DNA from: Paraburkholderia sejongensis
GTDB taxonomy: Bacteria; Pseudomonadota; Gammaproteobacteria; Burkholderiales; Burkholderiaceae
Direction of reading: 5' to 3'
DNA length: 64,000 nucleotides
NCBI RefSeq assembly: GCF_020880815.1
Contig: NZ_JAJITD010000019.1
Coordinates: 1 to 64,000, forward strand
This document shows positions 53,620-61,302 of the stretch, piece by piece. A program made the position numbers and the translations under genes. The notes under the pieces were generated by a model. It saw nothing but the letters and a program-made list of their open reading frames with translations, was not told the origin of the DNA and did not search any database. Each line of letters begins with the position of its first letter. Positions within the stretch are counted from its first letter, which is position 1.

Positions 53620-54414
53620 ATGAAGAAGATCGCCTTGAGTGGCGCCGGCGGCCAGCTCGGCTCCGTAGTACGTGCAGAATTCGTCGCACGCGGCATGCCG
53701 TTGCGTTCGGCCGCGGGCTCAAAAGCGTTGACGCCGCTGGTCGATGGCGAGGACGTGATGAACGGCGATCTGCGCGATCCGGCGGTGGTCGACCGGCTGC
53801 TGAACGGCGTCGACGTGCTGATCCATTTCGCTGGCACCAGCGTCGAGCGTCCGCTGCCCGAGATCATCGAGAACAATCTGCGCGGTCTCGTCGAAGTGTA
53901 TGAAGGCGCGCGCCGCAACGGCGTGAAGCGCATCGTGTTCGCGAGTTCGAACCACGCGATCGGCATGTACCCCGTCACCGAGCATCTGAGCCTCGATTGC
54001 GAACTGCGCCCGGATGGCTTCTATGGGTTGTCGAAGGCGTGGGGCGAATCACTCGCGCGGATGTACTGGGACAAGCACGGAATCGAAAGCGTGTGCGTGC
54101 GGATCGGCAGCTGCCTCGAGCGGCCGACCGAGCAGCGTCACCTGAGCACGTGGTTCGGCCATCAGGACCTGTTCCATTTCCTTGAGCGCTGCATCGAAGT
54201 GGAACACGTAGGGTTCCTGACTATCTGGGGCGTGTCGGCGAATACGCGCAGCTGGTGGGACAACAGCGGCGCCGCGCGGCTCGGCTATCAGCCGAAGCAG
54301 AACGCCGAGGATTACGCGGTCGACATCGAATCGCGTCCGAATCCTCTCGATGAGCTCGGCCAGCGCTTCCAGGGCGGCAGCTTCGTCGGCATCGATTATT
54401 CGCGCAAGTCGTAA
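53620..54414 (+). CDS. udh: Uronate dehydrogenase (NAD-dependent)
   Basis: 264 residues, SDR fold. GAGGQLG (8-14) binds NAD; Y135 and K139 (FYGLSKAW) with S110/S111 in FASSNHAIGMYP form the catalytic set. Length and text match Udh from Agrobacterium and Pseudomonas, which oxidise galacturonate and glucuronate to the aldarolactones. AAGGAACC is 8 bases before the ATG. First gene of a locus for aldarate breakdown; the MFS gene follows after 44 bases. Confidence 0.9.
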   Translation: MKKIALSGAGGQLGSVVRAEFVARGMPLRSAAGSKALTPLVDGEDVMNGDLRDPAVVDRLLNGVDVLIHFAGTSVERPLPEIIENNLRGLVEVYEGARRNGVKRIVFASSNHAIGMYPVTEHLSLDCELRPDGFYGLSKAWGESLARMYWDKHGIESVCVRIGSCLERPTEQRHLSTWFGHQDLFHFLERCIEVEHVGFLTIWGVSANTRSWWDNSGAARLGYQPKQNAEDYAVDIESRPNPLDELGQRFQGGSFVGIDYSRKS

Positions 54415-54458
54415 GCCCCGTCGGTCGAACGGGAGTTGTTTGAGCAGGAGATGTGGCA

Positions 54459-55757
54459 ATGAAGATCAAGGGTATTCGCTGGTGGATGGTGGGTCTGGTC
54501 GCGGCCGGGTTGATCATCAATTACCTCGCGCGCAACACGCTGTCGGTCGCGGCACCGACGCTGATGAAGGACCTGAACATCACGACCGAGCAGTACGCGC
54601 ACGTGGTGGTCGCGTGGCAGCTCTGTTATGCGTTCATGCAGCCGGTCGCCGGCTTCGTGCTCGACACGATCGGCACCAAGCTCGGCTTCGCGGTGTTCGC
54701 GCTGGCGTGGTCGGTGGCTTGCGCGGCGGCCGCGTGGGCGACCGGCTGGCGCAGCCTGGCGGTGTTTCGCGGGCTGCTCGGGCTGGCCGAGTCGGCGGGC
54801 ATTCCGGCCGGCGTGAAGGCGACCAGCGAGTGGTTCCCGGCGAAAGAGCGCTCGGTGGCGATCGGCTGGTTCAACATCGGCTCGTCGATCGGCGCGCTGC
54901 TGGCACCGCCGCTGGTGGTGTGGGCGTTGTTGCGCGGTCAGTGGCAGCTTGCGTTCGTGATCGTCGGCGTCGCGGGGATTGTGTGGAGCGTGCTGTGGAT
55001 GTTCGTCTACAAGCATCCGCGCAACCAGAAGCTGCTGGGCAACGACGAGCGCGACTACATTCTGAGCGGCCAGGAAGCCAAGCATAGCGACGACGTTAGC
55101 ACCCCGAAACGTAACTGGCGCGCGATGCTGGTGAGCCGCGACTTCTGGGCGATCGGGATTCCGCGGATGCTGTCGGAGCCGGCGTGGCAGACCTTCAATG
55201 CGTGGATTCCGCTGTACATGATGACCGAGCGTCACATGAACCTGAAGGAAGTCGCGATGTTCGCGTGGATGCCGTTCCTTGCCGCCGATATCGGTTGCGT
55301 GCTCGGCGGTTATCTGAGCCCGCTGTTTCATAAGTACGCGAAGGTGTCGCTGTTCACGTCGCGCAAGATGGTGTTCGTGGTCGGCGCGCTGTTCATGATC
55401 GGACCGGCGTGCGTGGGTCTGGTGGCGAGTCCGTATGTGGCGGTGGCGTTGTTGTGCGTCGGCGGTTTCGCGCACCAGACGCTGTCCGGAGCGCTGTATG
55501 CGATTACGTCGGATATGTTCGGCAAGAACGAAGTCGCGACCGCGACCGGCATGGGCGGGATGGCGGGTTATCTGGGCGCGGCGGTGTTCACCGCGTTGTT
55601 CGGCGTGCTGGTTACGCAGATCGGTTATAGCCCGCTGTTCGTCGTGCTGGCCGTGTTCGACCTGATCGCGGCGGCGGTGGTCTGCCTGATGGCGAAAAGC
55701 TCGGACAGGGCGCCGGAGCCGAAGTGGATTGGGGCGGAGCCGGTGGCGGTGAAGTGA
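54459..55757 (+). CDS. MFS transporter, hexuronate/glucarate type (ACS family)
   Basis: 432 residues with 12 membrane segments. INYLARNTLSVAAPTLMKDL after segment 1, ESAGIPAGVKATSEWFPAKE in segment 4-5 and SDMFGKNEVATATGMGG in the second half are typical of the anion:cation symporters GudP/GarP/ExuT. GCAGGAG precedes; the ATG at 54459 is chosen over a GTG six bases earlier. With udh upstream, hexuronate or aldarate import is likely. A terminator follows at 55841. Confidence 0.88.
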   Translation: MKIKGIRWWMVGLVAAGLIINYLARNTLSVAAPTLMKDLNITTEQYAHVVVAWQLCYAFMQPVAGFVLDTIGTKLGFAVFALAWSVACAAAAWATGWRSLAVFRGLLGLAESAGIPAGVKATSEWFPAKERSVAIGWFNIGSSIGALLAPPLVVWALLRGQWQLAFVIVGVAGIVWSVLWMFVYKHPRNQKLLGNDERDYILSGQEAKHSDDVSTPKRNWRAMLVSRDFWAIGIPRMLSEPAWQTFNAWIPLYMMTERHMNLKEVAMFAWMPFLAADIGCVLGGYLSPLFHKYAKVSLFTSRKMVFVVGALFMIGPACVGLVASPYVAVALLCVGGFAHQTLSGALYAITSDMFGKNEVATATGMGGMAGYLGAAVFTALFGVLVTQIGYSPLFVVLAVFDLIAAAVVCLMAKSSDRAPEPKWIGAEPVAVK

Positions 55758-55773
55758 TAGTGGATGACGGTTG

Positions 55774-55797
55774 GCTTTGCTTTCGGCTTTGCTTTCG
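55774..55797. repeat. 12-bp tandem duplication after the MFS gene
   Basis: GCTTTGCTTTCG is repeated twice without a gap (55774-55785, 55786-55797), followed by related GTTTAGCTTAGCTTTAGCG. It lies between the MFS stop and the terminator. Confidence 0.75.
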
Positions 55798-55840
55798 GTT
55801 TAGCTTAGCTTTAGCGGGTCGATCTGGTAGTGATGTGAGA

Positions 55841-55874
55841 GGCGGCGTCCATTTGAGTGGGCGCCGTCTTTTTT
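55841..55874 (+). terminator. Terminator after the uronate transporter gene
   Basis: GGCGGCGTCC (55841-55850) can pair with GGGCGCCGTC (55859-55868) with G-U pairs, and six T follow (55869-55874). It marks the left border of the toxin/immunity island. Confidence 0.75.
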
Positions 55875-55899
55875 GTTGCTCGGATTGGGGCGGGTGGGA

Positions 55900-56193
55900 C
55901 TATTCACGTAGGAGCCGTTTTAGTTCTTCGAGGAATGAGGCGGTGGTGTGGCCCCACGGTTCGGGATCAACGTAAAGGCCGTAGATTTTTTCGAAAGATG
56001 CATCCAGATTGGCGGAGTGGTTGCGCTTGAAGCGGTCAATTTCAGTTGCGACTTGCGTACGAATAACCTGGTCGTTTTCCTCCTTGAAGCAGCAGAGGAT
56101 CTCTGCAACGGTGTTGCCCCACAAGTCGAAATCTTCATTGAAATAGCCACGAATCAAAAAATCCAGGTTCGGGTAGTGCGATTGGATAGTCAT
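55900..56193 (-). CDS. CdiI-like immunity protein, sixth and most divergent paralogue
   Basis: 97 residues. It keeps the family frame: hydrophobic FLIRGYFNEDFDLWG near the start, an acidic/helical middle, and the end WGHTTASFLEELKRLLRE almost identical to the other five copies. The middle (ILCCFKEENDQVIRTQVATE) is different. The start at 56193 aligns with the others; the frame is open to 56412 but that part is not family-like. It lies furthest from the toxin gene, behind a 275-base gap, and outside the regular 376-bp repeat. Confidence 0.8.
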   Translation of the reverse strand: MTIQSHYPNLDFLIRGYFNEDFDLWGNTVAEILCCFKEENDQVIRTQVATEIDRFKRNHSANLDASFEKIYGLYVDPEPWGHTTASFLEELKRLLRE

Positions 56194-56468
56194 AGTGGTC
56201 TCATGGCGTTGGGTGAGGGGCGCTTGGTTTCGCATGGTCTTGGAACTCACGTGTTTCGGCGTGGTTTGTGGAGAGCCTGACGAAGGCGCGGGCAATCGCT
56301 TCGGCGTGTGTGCGACCGGTATCCGCTCGACTTGCCAACGCGTGATCAAGCGGCGCTGGCGCTTGACGCGGGCAGCCTCGGTGGCTCGACGCGCGCAAAC
56401 ATGAGTCGTCAAACTTCAAACCGGGTGCATGGCATCGACCTGGCGGAAGCGTTGCGACAAGTGGGCTA

Positions 56469-56756
56469 TTAGCTTAGAAGCCGCTTTAGTTCTTCTAGGA
56501 ATGAGGTGGTCGTGTATCCCCATAATTTCGGGGAAAAGTCTGGTCCGTAGTCGATTTCGAAGGCGGTGTCCAAGTCTTCGGGGTGTTCGCTGATAAACGA
56601 GTTTATCTCGCGGATCAACTCAAGGTGACTCTCCCGGGGACAGTCGCGCTTGTAGCAAAAGATGATTTCTGGAAGCGTATCGCCCCATAGATCGGAATCT
56701 TCATTGAGATACGCACCGAAAAGCTGGTACATCTTCGGGTAGCGGATTGATGACAT
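56469..56756 (-). CDS. CdiI-like immunity protein, fifth paralogue (type B)
   Basis: 95 residues: MSSIRYPKMYQLFGAYLNED, then CYKRDCPRESHLELIREINS (type B middle), DLDTAFEIDYGPDFSPKLWG and the end SFLEELKRLLS, two residues shorter than its sisters. Small acidic proteins of this family neutralise CdiA-CT or related toxins by direct binding in the cytoplasm. Pro and Lys changes (SPKLWGYTTTS) suggest drift. About 90 bases separate it from the next copy upstream. Confidence 0.82.
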   Translation of the reverse strand: MSSIRYPKMYQLFGAYLNEDSDLWGDTLPEIIFCYKRDCPRESHLELIREINSFISEHPEDLDTAFEIDYGPDFSPKLWGYTTTSFLEELKRLLS

Positions 56757-56847
56757 ACATTCTCTTTGTAGAATTCAAGGATACGATTGTCGCGACGCCT
56801 GGCTGTTCAGGGAGATAGGGTGCCGTTCGAGTGTGGCGGACAGTGGG

Positions 56848-57147
56848 CTATTCCCTCAGAATTCGCTGCAATTCCTCAAGGAATGAGGCGGTCGTGTAGC
56901 CCCATAATTCCGGGTCAAAACCTTGCCCATAGTCGGTTTCGAAGGCGGCGTCCAGATCTTCTGGATGTTCGCCAATAAATAAATCAATTTCTTGAATCAA
57001 TTCAAGATGATGTGCCCGCTTGCTGTCACTTTTATAGCAAGAGACGATCTCGAAAAGCGTATCTCCCCACAAATCGAAATCTTCATTAAGGTATGCACCA
57101 AACAACTGAAACATTTCTGGGTGACGTTTAGATAGCATATGTCCCAT
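56848..57147 (-). CDS. CdiI-like immunity protein, fourth paralogue (type A)
   Basis: 99 residues from 57147; by comparison with the first copy the start is more likely at 57138 (MLSKRHPEMFQLFGAYLNED, 96 residues). Its middle CYKSDSKRAHHLELIQEIDL is type A, nearly identical to the copy next to the toxin (57976-58266), with changes such as DSKRA for DSERA and GQGFD for GQDFD. The end is SFLEELQRILRE. Confidence 0.84.
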   Translation of the reverse strand: MGHMLSKRHPEMFQLFGAYLNEDFDLWGDTLFEIVSCYKSDSKRAHHLELIQEIDLFIGEHPEDLDAAFETDYGQGFDPELWGYTTASFLEELQRILRE

Positions 57148-57223
57148 TTATCCGTAAATCTAAACTTTCCCTCGGTTTGCTTCTTCTGGCAGACATGGGA
57201 TGGATCGTACGTGTACGAGCAGG

Positions 57224-57532
57224 CTACTCACTGAGAATCCGCTTCAGTTCCTCAAGGAATGAGAGGGTCGTGTAGCCCCATAATTCCGGTGAAAAATTTC
57301 GCCCATAGTCGGTCTCGAATGCAGAGTCAAGATCATCCAGATGTTCATTTATGAATAAATTAATTTCGCGGATCATCTCAAGGTGACTCTCTCGTGGGCA
57401 GTCTCTTTTGTAGCAGGAGAGGATTTCGGGAAGCGTATTTCCCCATATGTTGGAATCCTCGTTCAGGTAGCAGCAAAACAGCTGAAACATTTTTGGATGG
57501 CGAGTCGATAAACATACATCCCCTTCATACAA
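57224..57532 (-). CDS. CdiI-like immunity protein, third paralogue (type B)
   Basis: 102 residues. The Met used by its sisters is replaced by Cys here (CLSTRHPKMFQ), so translation must start six codons upstream at 57532 (MYEGDVCLST). The rest is type B: CYKRDCPRESHLEMIREINL, DSAFETDYGRNFSPELWGYT, SFLEELKRILSE. FCCYLNEDSNIWG replaces the usual FGAYLN..DLWG. Intact, but its start region has changed. Confidence 0.8.
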   Translation of the reverse strand: MYEGDVCLSTRHPKMFQLFCCYLNEDSNIWGNTLPEILSCYKRDCPRESHLEMIREINLFINEHLDDLDSAFETDYGRNFSPELWGYTTLSFLEELKRILSE

Positions 57533-57600
57533 TTCAAGGATGGTCGTGACGCGTGCGTGTGTCGGGAGGTATGGACCGTCCAGGTGTGGCGGCCAGCGGA

Positions 57601-57900
57601 CTATTCTCTAAGAAGCCGTTTCAGCTCTTCGAGAAACGACGCAGTCGTATACTCCCACAATTGCGGATCAAAATCGTGCCCGTAGTCGGTTTCGAATGCG
57701 GTGTCCAGATCGTCGGGGTGTTCGCCTATGAATGAATCTATTTCGCGGATCATCTCAAGGTGGCTCTCTCGTGGGCAGTCTCTTTTATAGGAAGAGATGA
57801 TTTCGGGAATCGTGTCTCCCCATATCTTGCAATCCTGATTGAGGTAGGCGCCAAACAACTGATACATCTTTGGGTAGCGAGTTGACCACATAAAATCCAT
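57601..57900 (-). CDS. CdiI-like immunity protein, second paralogue (type B)
   Basis: 99 residues, MDFMWSTRYPKMYQLFGAYL; an alternative Met at 57891 matches the sisters better. Type B middle SYKRDCPRESHLEMIREIDS, then TAFETDYGHDFDPQLWEYTT and SFLEELKRLLRE. WEYTT replaces WGYTT. It lies 75 bases after the first copy. Confidence 0.84.
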   Translation of the reverse strand: MDFMWSTRYPKMYQLFGAYLNQDCKIWGDTIPEIISSYKRDCPRESHLEMIREIDSFIGEHPDDLDTAFETDYGHDFDPQLWEYTTASFLEELKRLLRE

Positions 57901-57975
57901 CCATTTGCGAATACGATATCCTCGCCCGTCGCTGTTCTAGCGAGCGTGAGGTCGGCTGGCATGGCGTTCGACGGA

Positions 57976-58266
57976 CTATTCCCTGAGCATCCGCTTCAAT
58001 TCCTCAAGGAATGAGGCGGTCGTGTACCCCCATAATTCCGGATCAAAATCTTGCCCATAGTCGGTTTCGAAGGCGGCGTCCAGATCTTCTGGGTGTTCGC
58101 TAATAAACAAATCAATTTCTTGAATCAGTTCAAGATGATGCGCCCGCTCGCTGTCACTTTTATAGCAAGAGACGATCTCGAAAAGCGTATCTCCCCATAA
58201 CCGGCAATCCTGATTAAGGTATGCGCCAAACAATTGATACATTTCCGGGTGGCGTTTAGATAGCAT
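57976..58266 (-). CDS. CdiI-like immunity protein, first paralogue (type A), next to the toxin
   Basis: 96 residues: MLSKRHPEMYQLFGAYLNQD, middle CYKSDSERAHHLELIQEIDL, DAAFETDYGQDFDPELWGYT, end SFLEELKRMLRE. The ATG (58264-58266) is 9 bases after the toxin stop, and GAGGAAA overlaps the toxin's last codon and stop, so the two are translationally coupled. This is therefore the likely cognate antidote. The family is that of contact-dependent growth inhibition immunity proteins, recognised from the Trp-Gly and acidic patterns. Confidence 0.88.
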   Translation of the reverse strand: MLSKRHPEMYQLFGAYLNQDCRLWGDTLFEIVSCYKSDSERAHHLELIQEIDLFISEHPEDLDAAFETDYGQDFDPELWGYTTASFLEELKRMLRE

Positions 58267-58275
58267 GGTTTTTCC

Positions 58276-59109
58276 TCATTCAACGTAGGCGGTTAAAATG
58301 TAATATGGCATGCCATTGTAGGTTTGATATTTTAAAACAATGACAACCTTATTCATCAGCGTTAAATTACCGGTCTTTCGAGTTACCCCATATCCGATGT
58401 TCCCCTGTACCGTTTGCATCAGAGTGAGAGGCCTGCGTTTCCCTGATGACTCTGCCCAATTCCGGATGCTGGCCGCATTGGTGCGCATAACTTCTGATAT
58501 CGCTGATTCGGCCCGTTCAAGGTTCGTGAACGACGAAACGATTTTTCGATCCGGTTCGATCTTGAGCCTCTCGCGCAACTGAGCTTCGGTCCGCCCAACG
58601 TGCTTCTGCAGTGTATGTCCCCCAATCCCGCTCCCGTTTTTCGCTTCATGCATTTCCAGATTGATCCGCCCCATCGTAATGCGCGAAGCGCGCGCCGCCT
58701 TGATCGAGCCTGCAAACCCGAACGGCACGGCCAGATCTAGCAACACGGCAATACTGCCCGCCATGTCGGGGCTGGCGTTCATCGCTTCGGCCAGCTTTGT
58801 CGCGCCCCGCTGGGTCAGCGTCGCCGTGTCTCGCGCCGTCCATATCTGACGCAGACCGGCCGCCGCGGTGTCGGAGCCATGTGCGCCGAACATGATGCAC
58901 CCGGCCTTACTCGCCATCGTTGGTTCAGGCATGACACACAGCGCGCCGGCTCCGGCCATTTCCAGCACGCCGCCGACGAGCTGTAGTCCGCCCCACAGGC
59001 GGTTCGTAACCATTTCAGTGGAGCTGATCGATTGGCGGCCCAATATCGCCGCCAACTGCGGTGCACTGAGTACGACCCGCACGCCGTCTTGTTCTTGTTC
59101 GCTCGACAT
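58276..59109 (-). CDS. Free-standing toxin with C-terminal RNase A-like (CdiA-CT type) domain
   Basis: 277 residues. N-terminal ~15-140 is a hydrophobic Gly/Ala-rich pre-toxin region (RLWGGLQLVGGVLEMAGAGA; SIAVLLDLAVPFGFAGSI), of a kind found before toxin domains in secreted effectors. From ~160 the RNase A-like domain begins: HTLQKHVGRTEAQLRERLKI, SSFTNLERAESAISEVM, then VVIVLKYQTYNGMPYYILTA. His170, Arg181, Thr273 and Tyr275 match in order and spacing the His/Arg/Thr/Tyr active site reported for the Yersinia kristensenii CdiA-CT RNase. No signal peptide, PAAR, Rhs or two-partner-secretion domain is present. Upstream terminator at 59215 isolates it. Confidence 0.88.
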   Translation of the reverse strand: MSSEQEQDGVRVVLSAPQLAAILGRQSISSTEMVTNRLWGGLQLVGGVLEMAGAGALCVMPEPTMASKAGCIMFGAHGSDTAAAGLRQIWTARDTATLTQRGATKLAEAMNASPDMAGSIAVLLDLAVPFGFAGSIKAARASRITMGRINLEMHEAKNGSGIGGHTLQKHVGRTEAQLRERLKIEPDRKIVSSFTNLERAESAISEVMRTNAASIRNWAESSGKRRPLTLMQTVQGNIGYGVTRKTGNLTLMNKVVIVLKYQTYNGMPYYILTAYVE

Positions 59110-59214
59110 CCCATATTCCTTTGTGCTTATTCGGGCGTGCCAAAGTATCAGTCGAGCACAATGAGCGATATGGGCGATGGATGATTCTGGCGTTTAGTTG
59201 ATAAAGATCAAAAT

Positions 59215-59249
59215 AAAAAGGCCACTCAAACAATTTGAGCGGCCTTTTT
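59215..59249. terminator. Bidirectional terminator between the toxin island and the aldarate operon
   Basis: AAAAAGGCC-A-CTCAAA and TTTGAG-C-GGCCTTTTT are complementary around a CAA loop, with one A-C mismatch. The T run on either strand allows use in both directions: it ends the minus-strand aldarate operon (59502-61228) and separates it from the toxin gene. Confidence 0.9.
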
Positions 59250-59501
59250 CGGCTATCAGCGATGGAGGTTATTTACCTTTGTTTCGCGCCATTTCACAGA
59301 TTTGAAAATCGTCTCGATAAAAATATCGAGAAGTCGGAGGAGGGGCGCCCATCGCAAAAAATCTCCCCGCCTGAAACGAAAAGCGGCACCGCGCAAGAAC
59401 CTCGCGCGATGCCGCAATAGAAAAGTGCGATCAGGCAAGCCATCGGTTACGTGAGGCCCAAAAACGGCCCACGCCAACCAGCCTGAATCCGCTAACTCAC
59501 C
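59250..59501. other. Spacer between terminator and garR, no gene seen
   Basis: About 250 bases of moderate GC with short open frames only. A second weak hairpin (GGCACCGCGCAAGAACCTCG to GCGCGATGCCG around 59386-59415) followed on the minus strand by TTTCG-rich text could be the immediate terminator of the garR gene. Otherwise nothing notable. Confidence 0.4.
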
Positions 59502-60395
59502 TCACTCCACCTTCTGCCCAATCTCATGATTGGCGAGCACTTCGAGCGCGCGCACCATCGCCGAGTGATCCCACGCCTTCCCGCCATGCGCGACACACGC
59601 ATTGAACAGCGCCTGACAGGTCGCGGTATTAGGCAGTGAAACCCCAAGCGCCTGCGCGGTCGACAGCGCCAGATTCAAATCCTTCTGATGCAGCTCGATC
59701 CGGAAGCCCGGATCGAAGGTCCGCTTGGTCATCCGCTCGCCGTGCACTTCCAGAATCCGCGACGACGCGAACCCGCCCATCAGCGCCTCGCGCACGCGCG
59801 CCGGATCGACGCCGGCCTTCGATGCGAGCAGGAGCGCTTCGCCGACCGCCTCGATGGTCGCCGCGACGATCACCTGGTTCGCGACCTTGCACACCTGGCC
59901 CGCGCCGACCGCGCCGATCAGCGTGACGTTCTTGCCCATCATGTCGAACAGCGGCTTCACGCTGTCGAAGCTCGCCTGTTCGCCGCCGACCATGATCGTC
60001 AGCGAGCCGGCCTTCGCGCCGACTTCGCCGCCCGACACCGGCGCATCGAGATAATCGGCGCCGCTCTCGCGCACGCGCCCCGCGAACTCGCGGGTCGCCA
60101 TCGGCGAAATCGAGCTCATGTCGACCACGATCTGGCCCGCGCGCAGCGCGCTCGCGAGGCCGTTTTCGCCGAACAGCACGCGCTCGACGTCCGGCGTGTC
60201 CGGCACCATCACGAAGATCACGTCCGCGTGCGCGGCCACCGCGGCGGGGTTCTCGCACGCGAGCGCGCCGGCCTGGGTCAGTTCGGCGGGCACGCCGCTG
60301 CGCGTGAACGCGGCGAGCGACACGCCGTTCTTCAGAAGGTTGGCCGCCATGGGCTTGCCCATGATGCCGAGTCCGATAAAGCCTGCTTTTTGCAT
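59502..60395 (-). CDS. garR: 2-hydroxy-3-oxopropionate (tartronate semialdehyde) reductase
   Basis: 297 residues of the beta-hydroxyacid dehydrogenase family. FIGLGIMGKPMAANLLKNG binds NAD(P), DAPVSGGEVGAKAGSLTIMV is the substrate motif and K170 (GQVCKVANQ) the catalytic Lys. It reduces tartronate semialdehyde to D-glycerate. GGAG precedes ATG 60395; the frame upstream overlaps the aldolase gene and is not used. It is 32 bases downstream of the aldolase, which would supply its substrate. Confidence 0.9.
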   Translation of the reverse strand: MQKAGFIGLGIMGKPMAANLLKNGVSLAAFTRSGVPAELTQAGALACENPAAVAAHADVIFVMVPDTPDVERVLFGENGLASALRAGQIVVDMSSISPMATREFAGRVRESGADYLDAPVSGGEVGAKAGSLTIMVGGEQASFDSVKPLFDMMGKNVTLIGAVGAGQVCKVANQVIVAATIEAVGEALLLASKAGVDPARVREALMGGFASSRILEVHGERMTKRTFDPGFRIELHQKDLNLALSTAQALGVSLPNTATCQALFNACVAHGGKAWDHSAMVRALEVLANHEIGQKVE

Positions 60396-60427
60396 GGAAT
60401 GCTCCGAAGGTGTGATGGCGACGCCGT

Positions 60428-61228
60428 TCAAGCCGCGCCCGCCTGGTTTGGCATGAAATGCTTCTGCACCGCCTGCGCGGCGCCCTTGAGCAGCCCGAGA
60501 TCCGCGCAGACGGCGACCACGCGCGCGCCCATCGACAGATAACGTTCCGCGTCGGCCTGCACCGGCGCGAGGATGCCGCTCGATTTGCCGGCCGCCCGCG
60601 CGCGCTCGAACACGTGCGCGATCGCCTGCTGCACGTCCGGATGGCCGGCGTTGCCGAGCTGCCCATACGACGCCGCGAGGTCGGACGGGCCGACGAACAC
60701 CGCGTCGACGCCGTCCACAGCGAGGATGCTGTCGATCGCGTCGACCGCGTTGCGGCTTTCGATCTGCGGGATCACGCAGACGTTGTCATTGGCGATTTCG
60801 AAGTAATCGGCGACGGTGCCGTAACGGTTGCCGCGATGGCCGACCGACACGCCGCGAATGCCCTGCGGCGGATAACGCGTCGCCGCGACCGCGCGGGCGG
60901 CGTCGTCGGCGCTGTCGACGAACGGCACGAGGAAGTTCGAGAAGCCGCTGTCGAGAAAGCGTTTGATCGCGACGCTGTCGTTGGCCGGCGGCCGCACCAC
61001 CGGCGCGGTGCCGCTGTCCTTGAGCGCCATCAGTTGCGGGATCAGCGTGAGCACGTCGTTGGGCGCGTGCTCGGCATCCAGCAGGATCCAGTCGAAGCCG
61101 ATGGTGCCCATCAGTTCGGTGACGATCGGGCTGGCCAGCGAGCTCCAGCAGCCGATCTGGGTTTGGCCTTCCCGCACCGCGCGGCGGAAATGGTTGGGTA
61201 AGGACTGATAGGGCGTGACAGCGGGCAT
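60428..61228 (-). CDS. garL: HpcH/HpaI-family aldolase (GarL-like 5-keto-4-deoxyglucarate aldolase)
   Basis: 266 residues, usual length ~256-267. IGCWSSLASPIVTELMGTIG, FDWILLDAEHAPND (catalytic His and acidic residues), IPQIESRNAVDAID (metal Glu) and FVGPSDLAASYG (metal Asp) are the class II HpcH/HpaI motifs. GarL cleaves 5-keto-4-deoxy-D-glucarate to pyruvate and tartronate semialdehyde. The pairing with garR strongly favours this over other family substrates. Confidence 0.88.
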   Translation of the reverse strand: MPAVTPYQSLPNHFRRAVREGQTQIGCWSSLASPIVTELMGTIGFDWILLDAEHAPNDVLTLIPQLMALKDSGTAPVVRPPANDSVAIKRFLDSGFSNFLVPFVDSADDAARAVAATRYPPQGIRGVSVGHRGNRYGTVADYFEIANDNVCVIPQIESRNAVDAIDSILAVDGVDAVFVGPSDLAASYGQLGNAGHPDVQQAIAHVFERARAAGKSSGILAPVQADAERYLSMGARVVAVCADLGLLKGAAQAVQKHFMPNQAGAA

Positions 61229-61302
61229 GCGGTATCTCCTCGAACTGTTATGGATCGGGAACAGGCTCGGTCGACGCCCTAAAAAACCGCAAAATGCGAG
61301 TT

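Larger units (their letters stand above)
56469..58266 (-). repeat. Tandem array of five immunity gene units with ~376-bp period
   Basis: The stops of the five copies lie at 56469, 56848, 57224, 57601 and 57976, giving distances of 379, 376, 377 and 375 bp. Both coding parts and spacers are alike: stop-proximal text such as TTCCTCAAGGAATGAGGCGG recurs, and the spacers share CAAGGATACGATTG-like and GGCGGACAG-like fragments. A and B middle types alternate (A-B-B-A-B from the toxin outward). Such an array can change copy number by unequal recombination. Confidence 0.9.

Noticed and set aside
56469..58266. CRISPR array (regular repeats)
   Set aside because: Repeat period is ~376 bp and each unit is a coding gene, unlike 24-48-bp CRISPR repeats with unique spacers.
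55900..59250. Insertion sequence, integron or prophage carrying the toxin island
   Set aside because: No transposase, integrase, terminal inverted repeats or target duplication could be seen; the repeats inside are of the immunity genes themselves.
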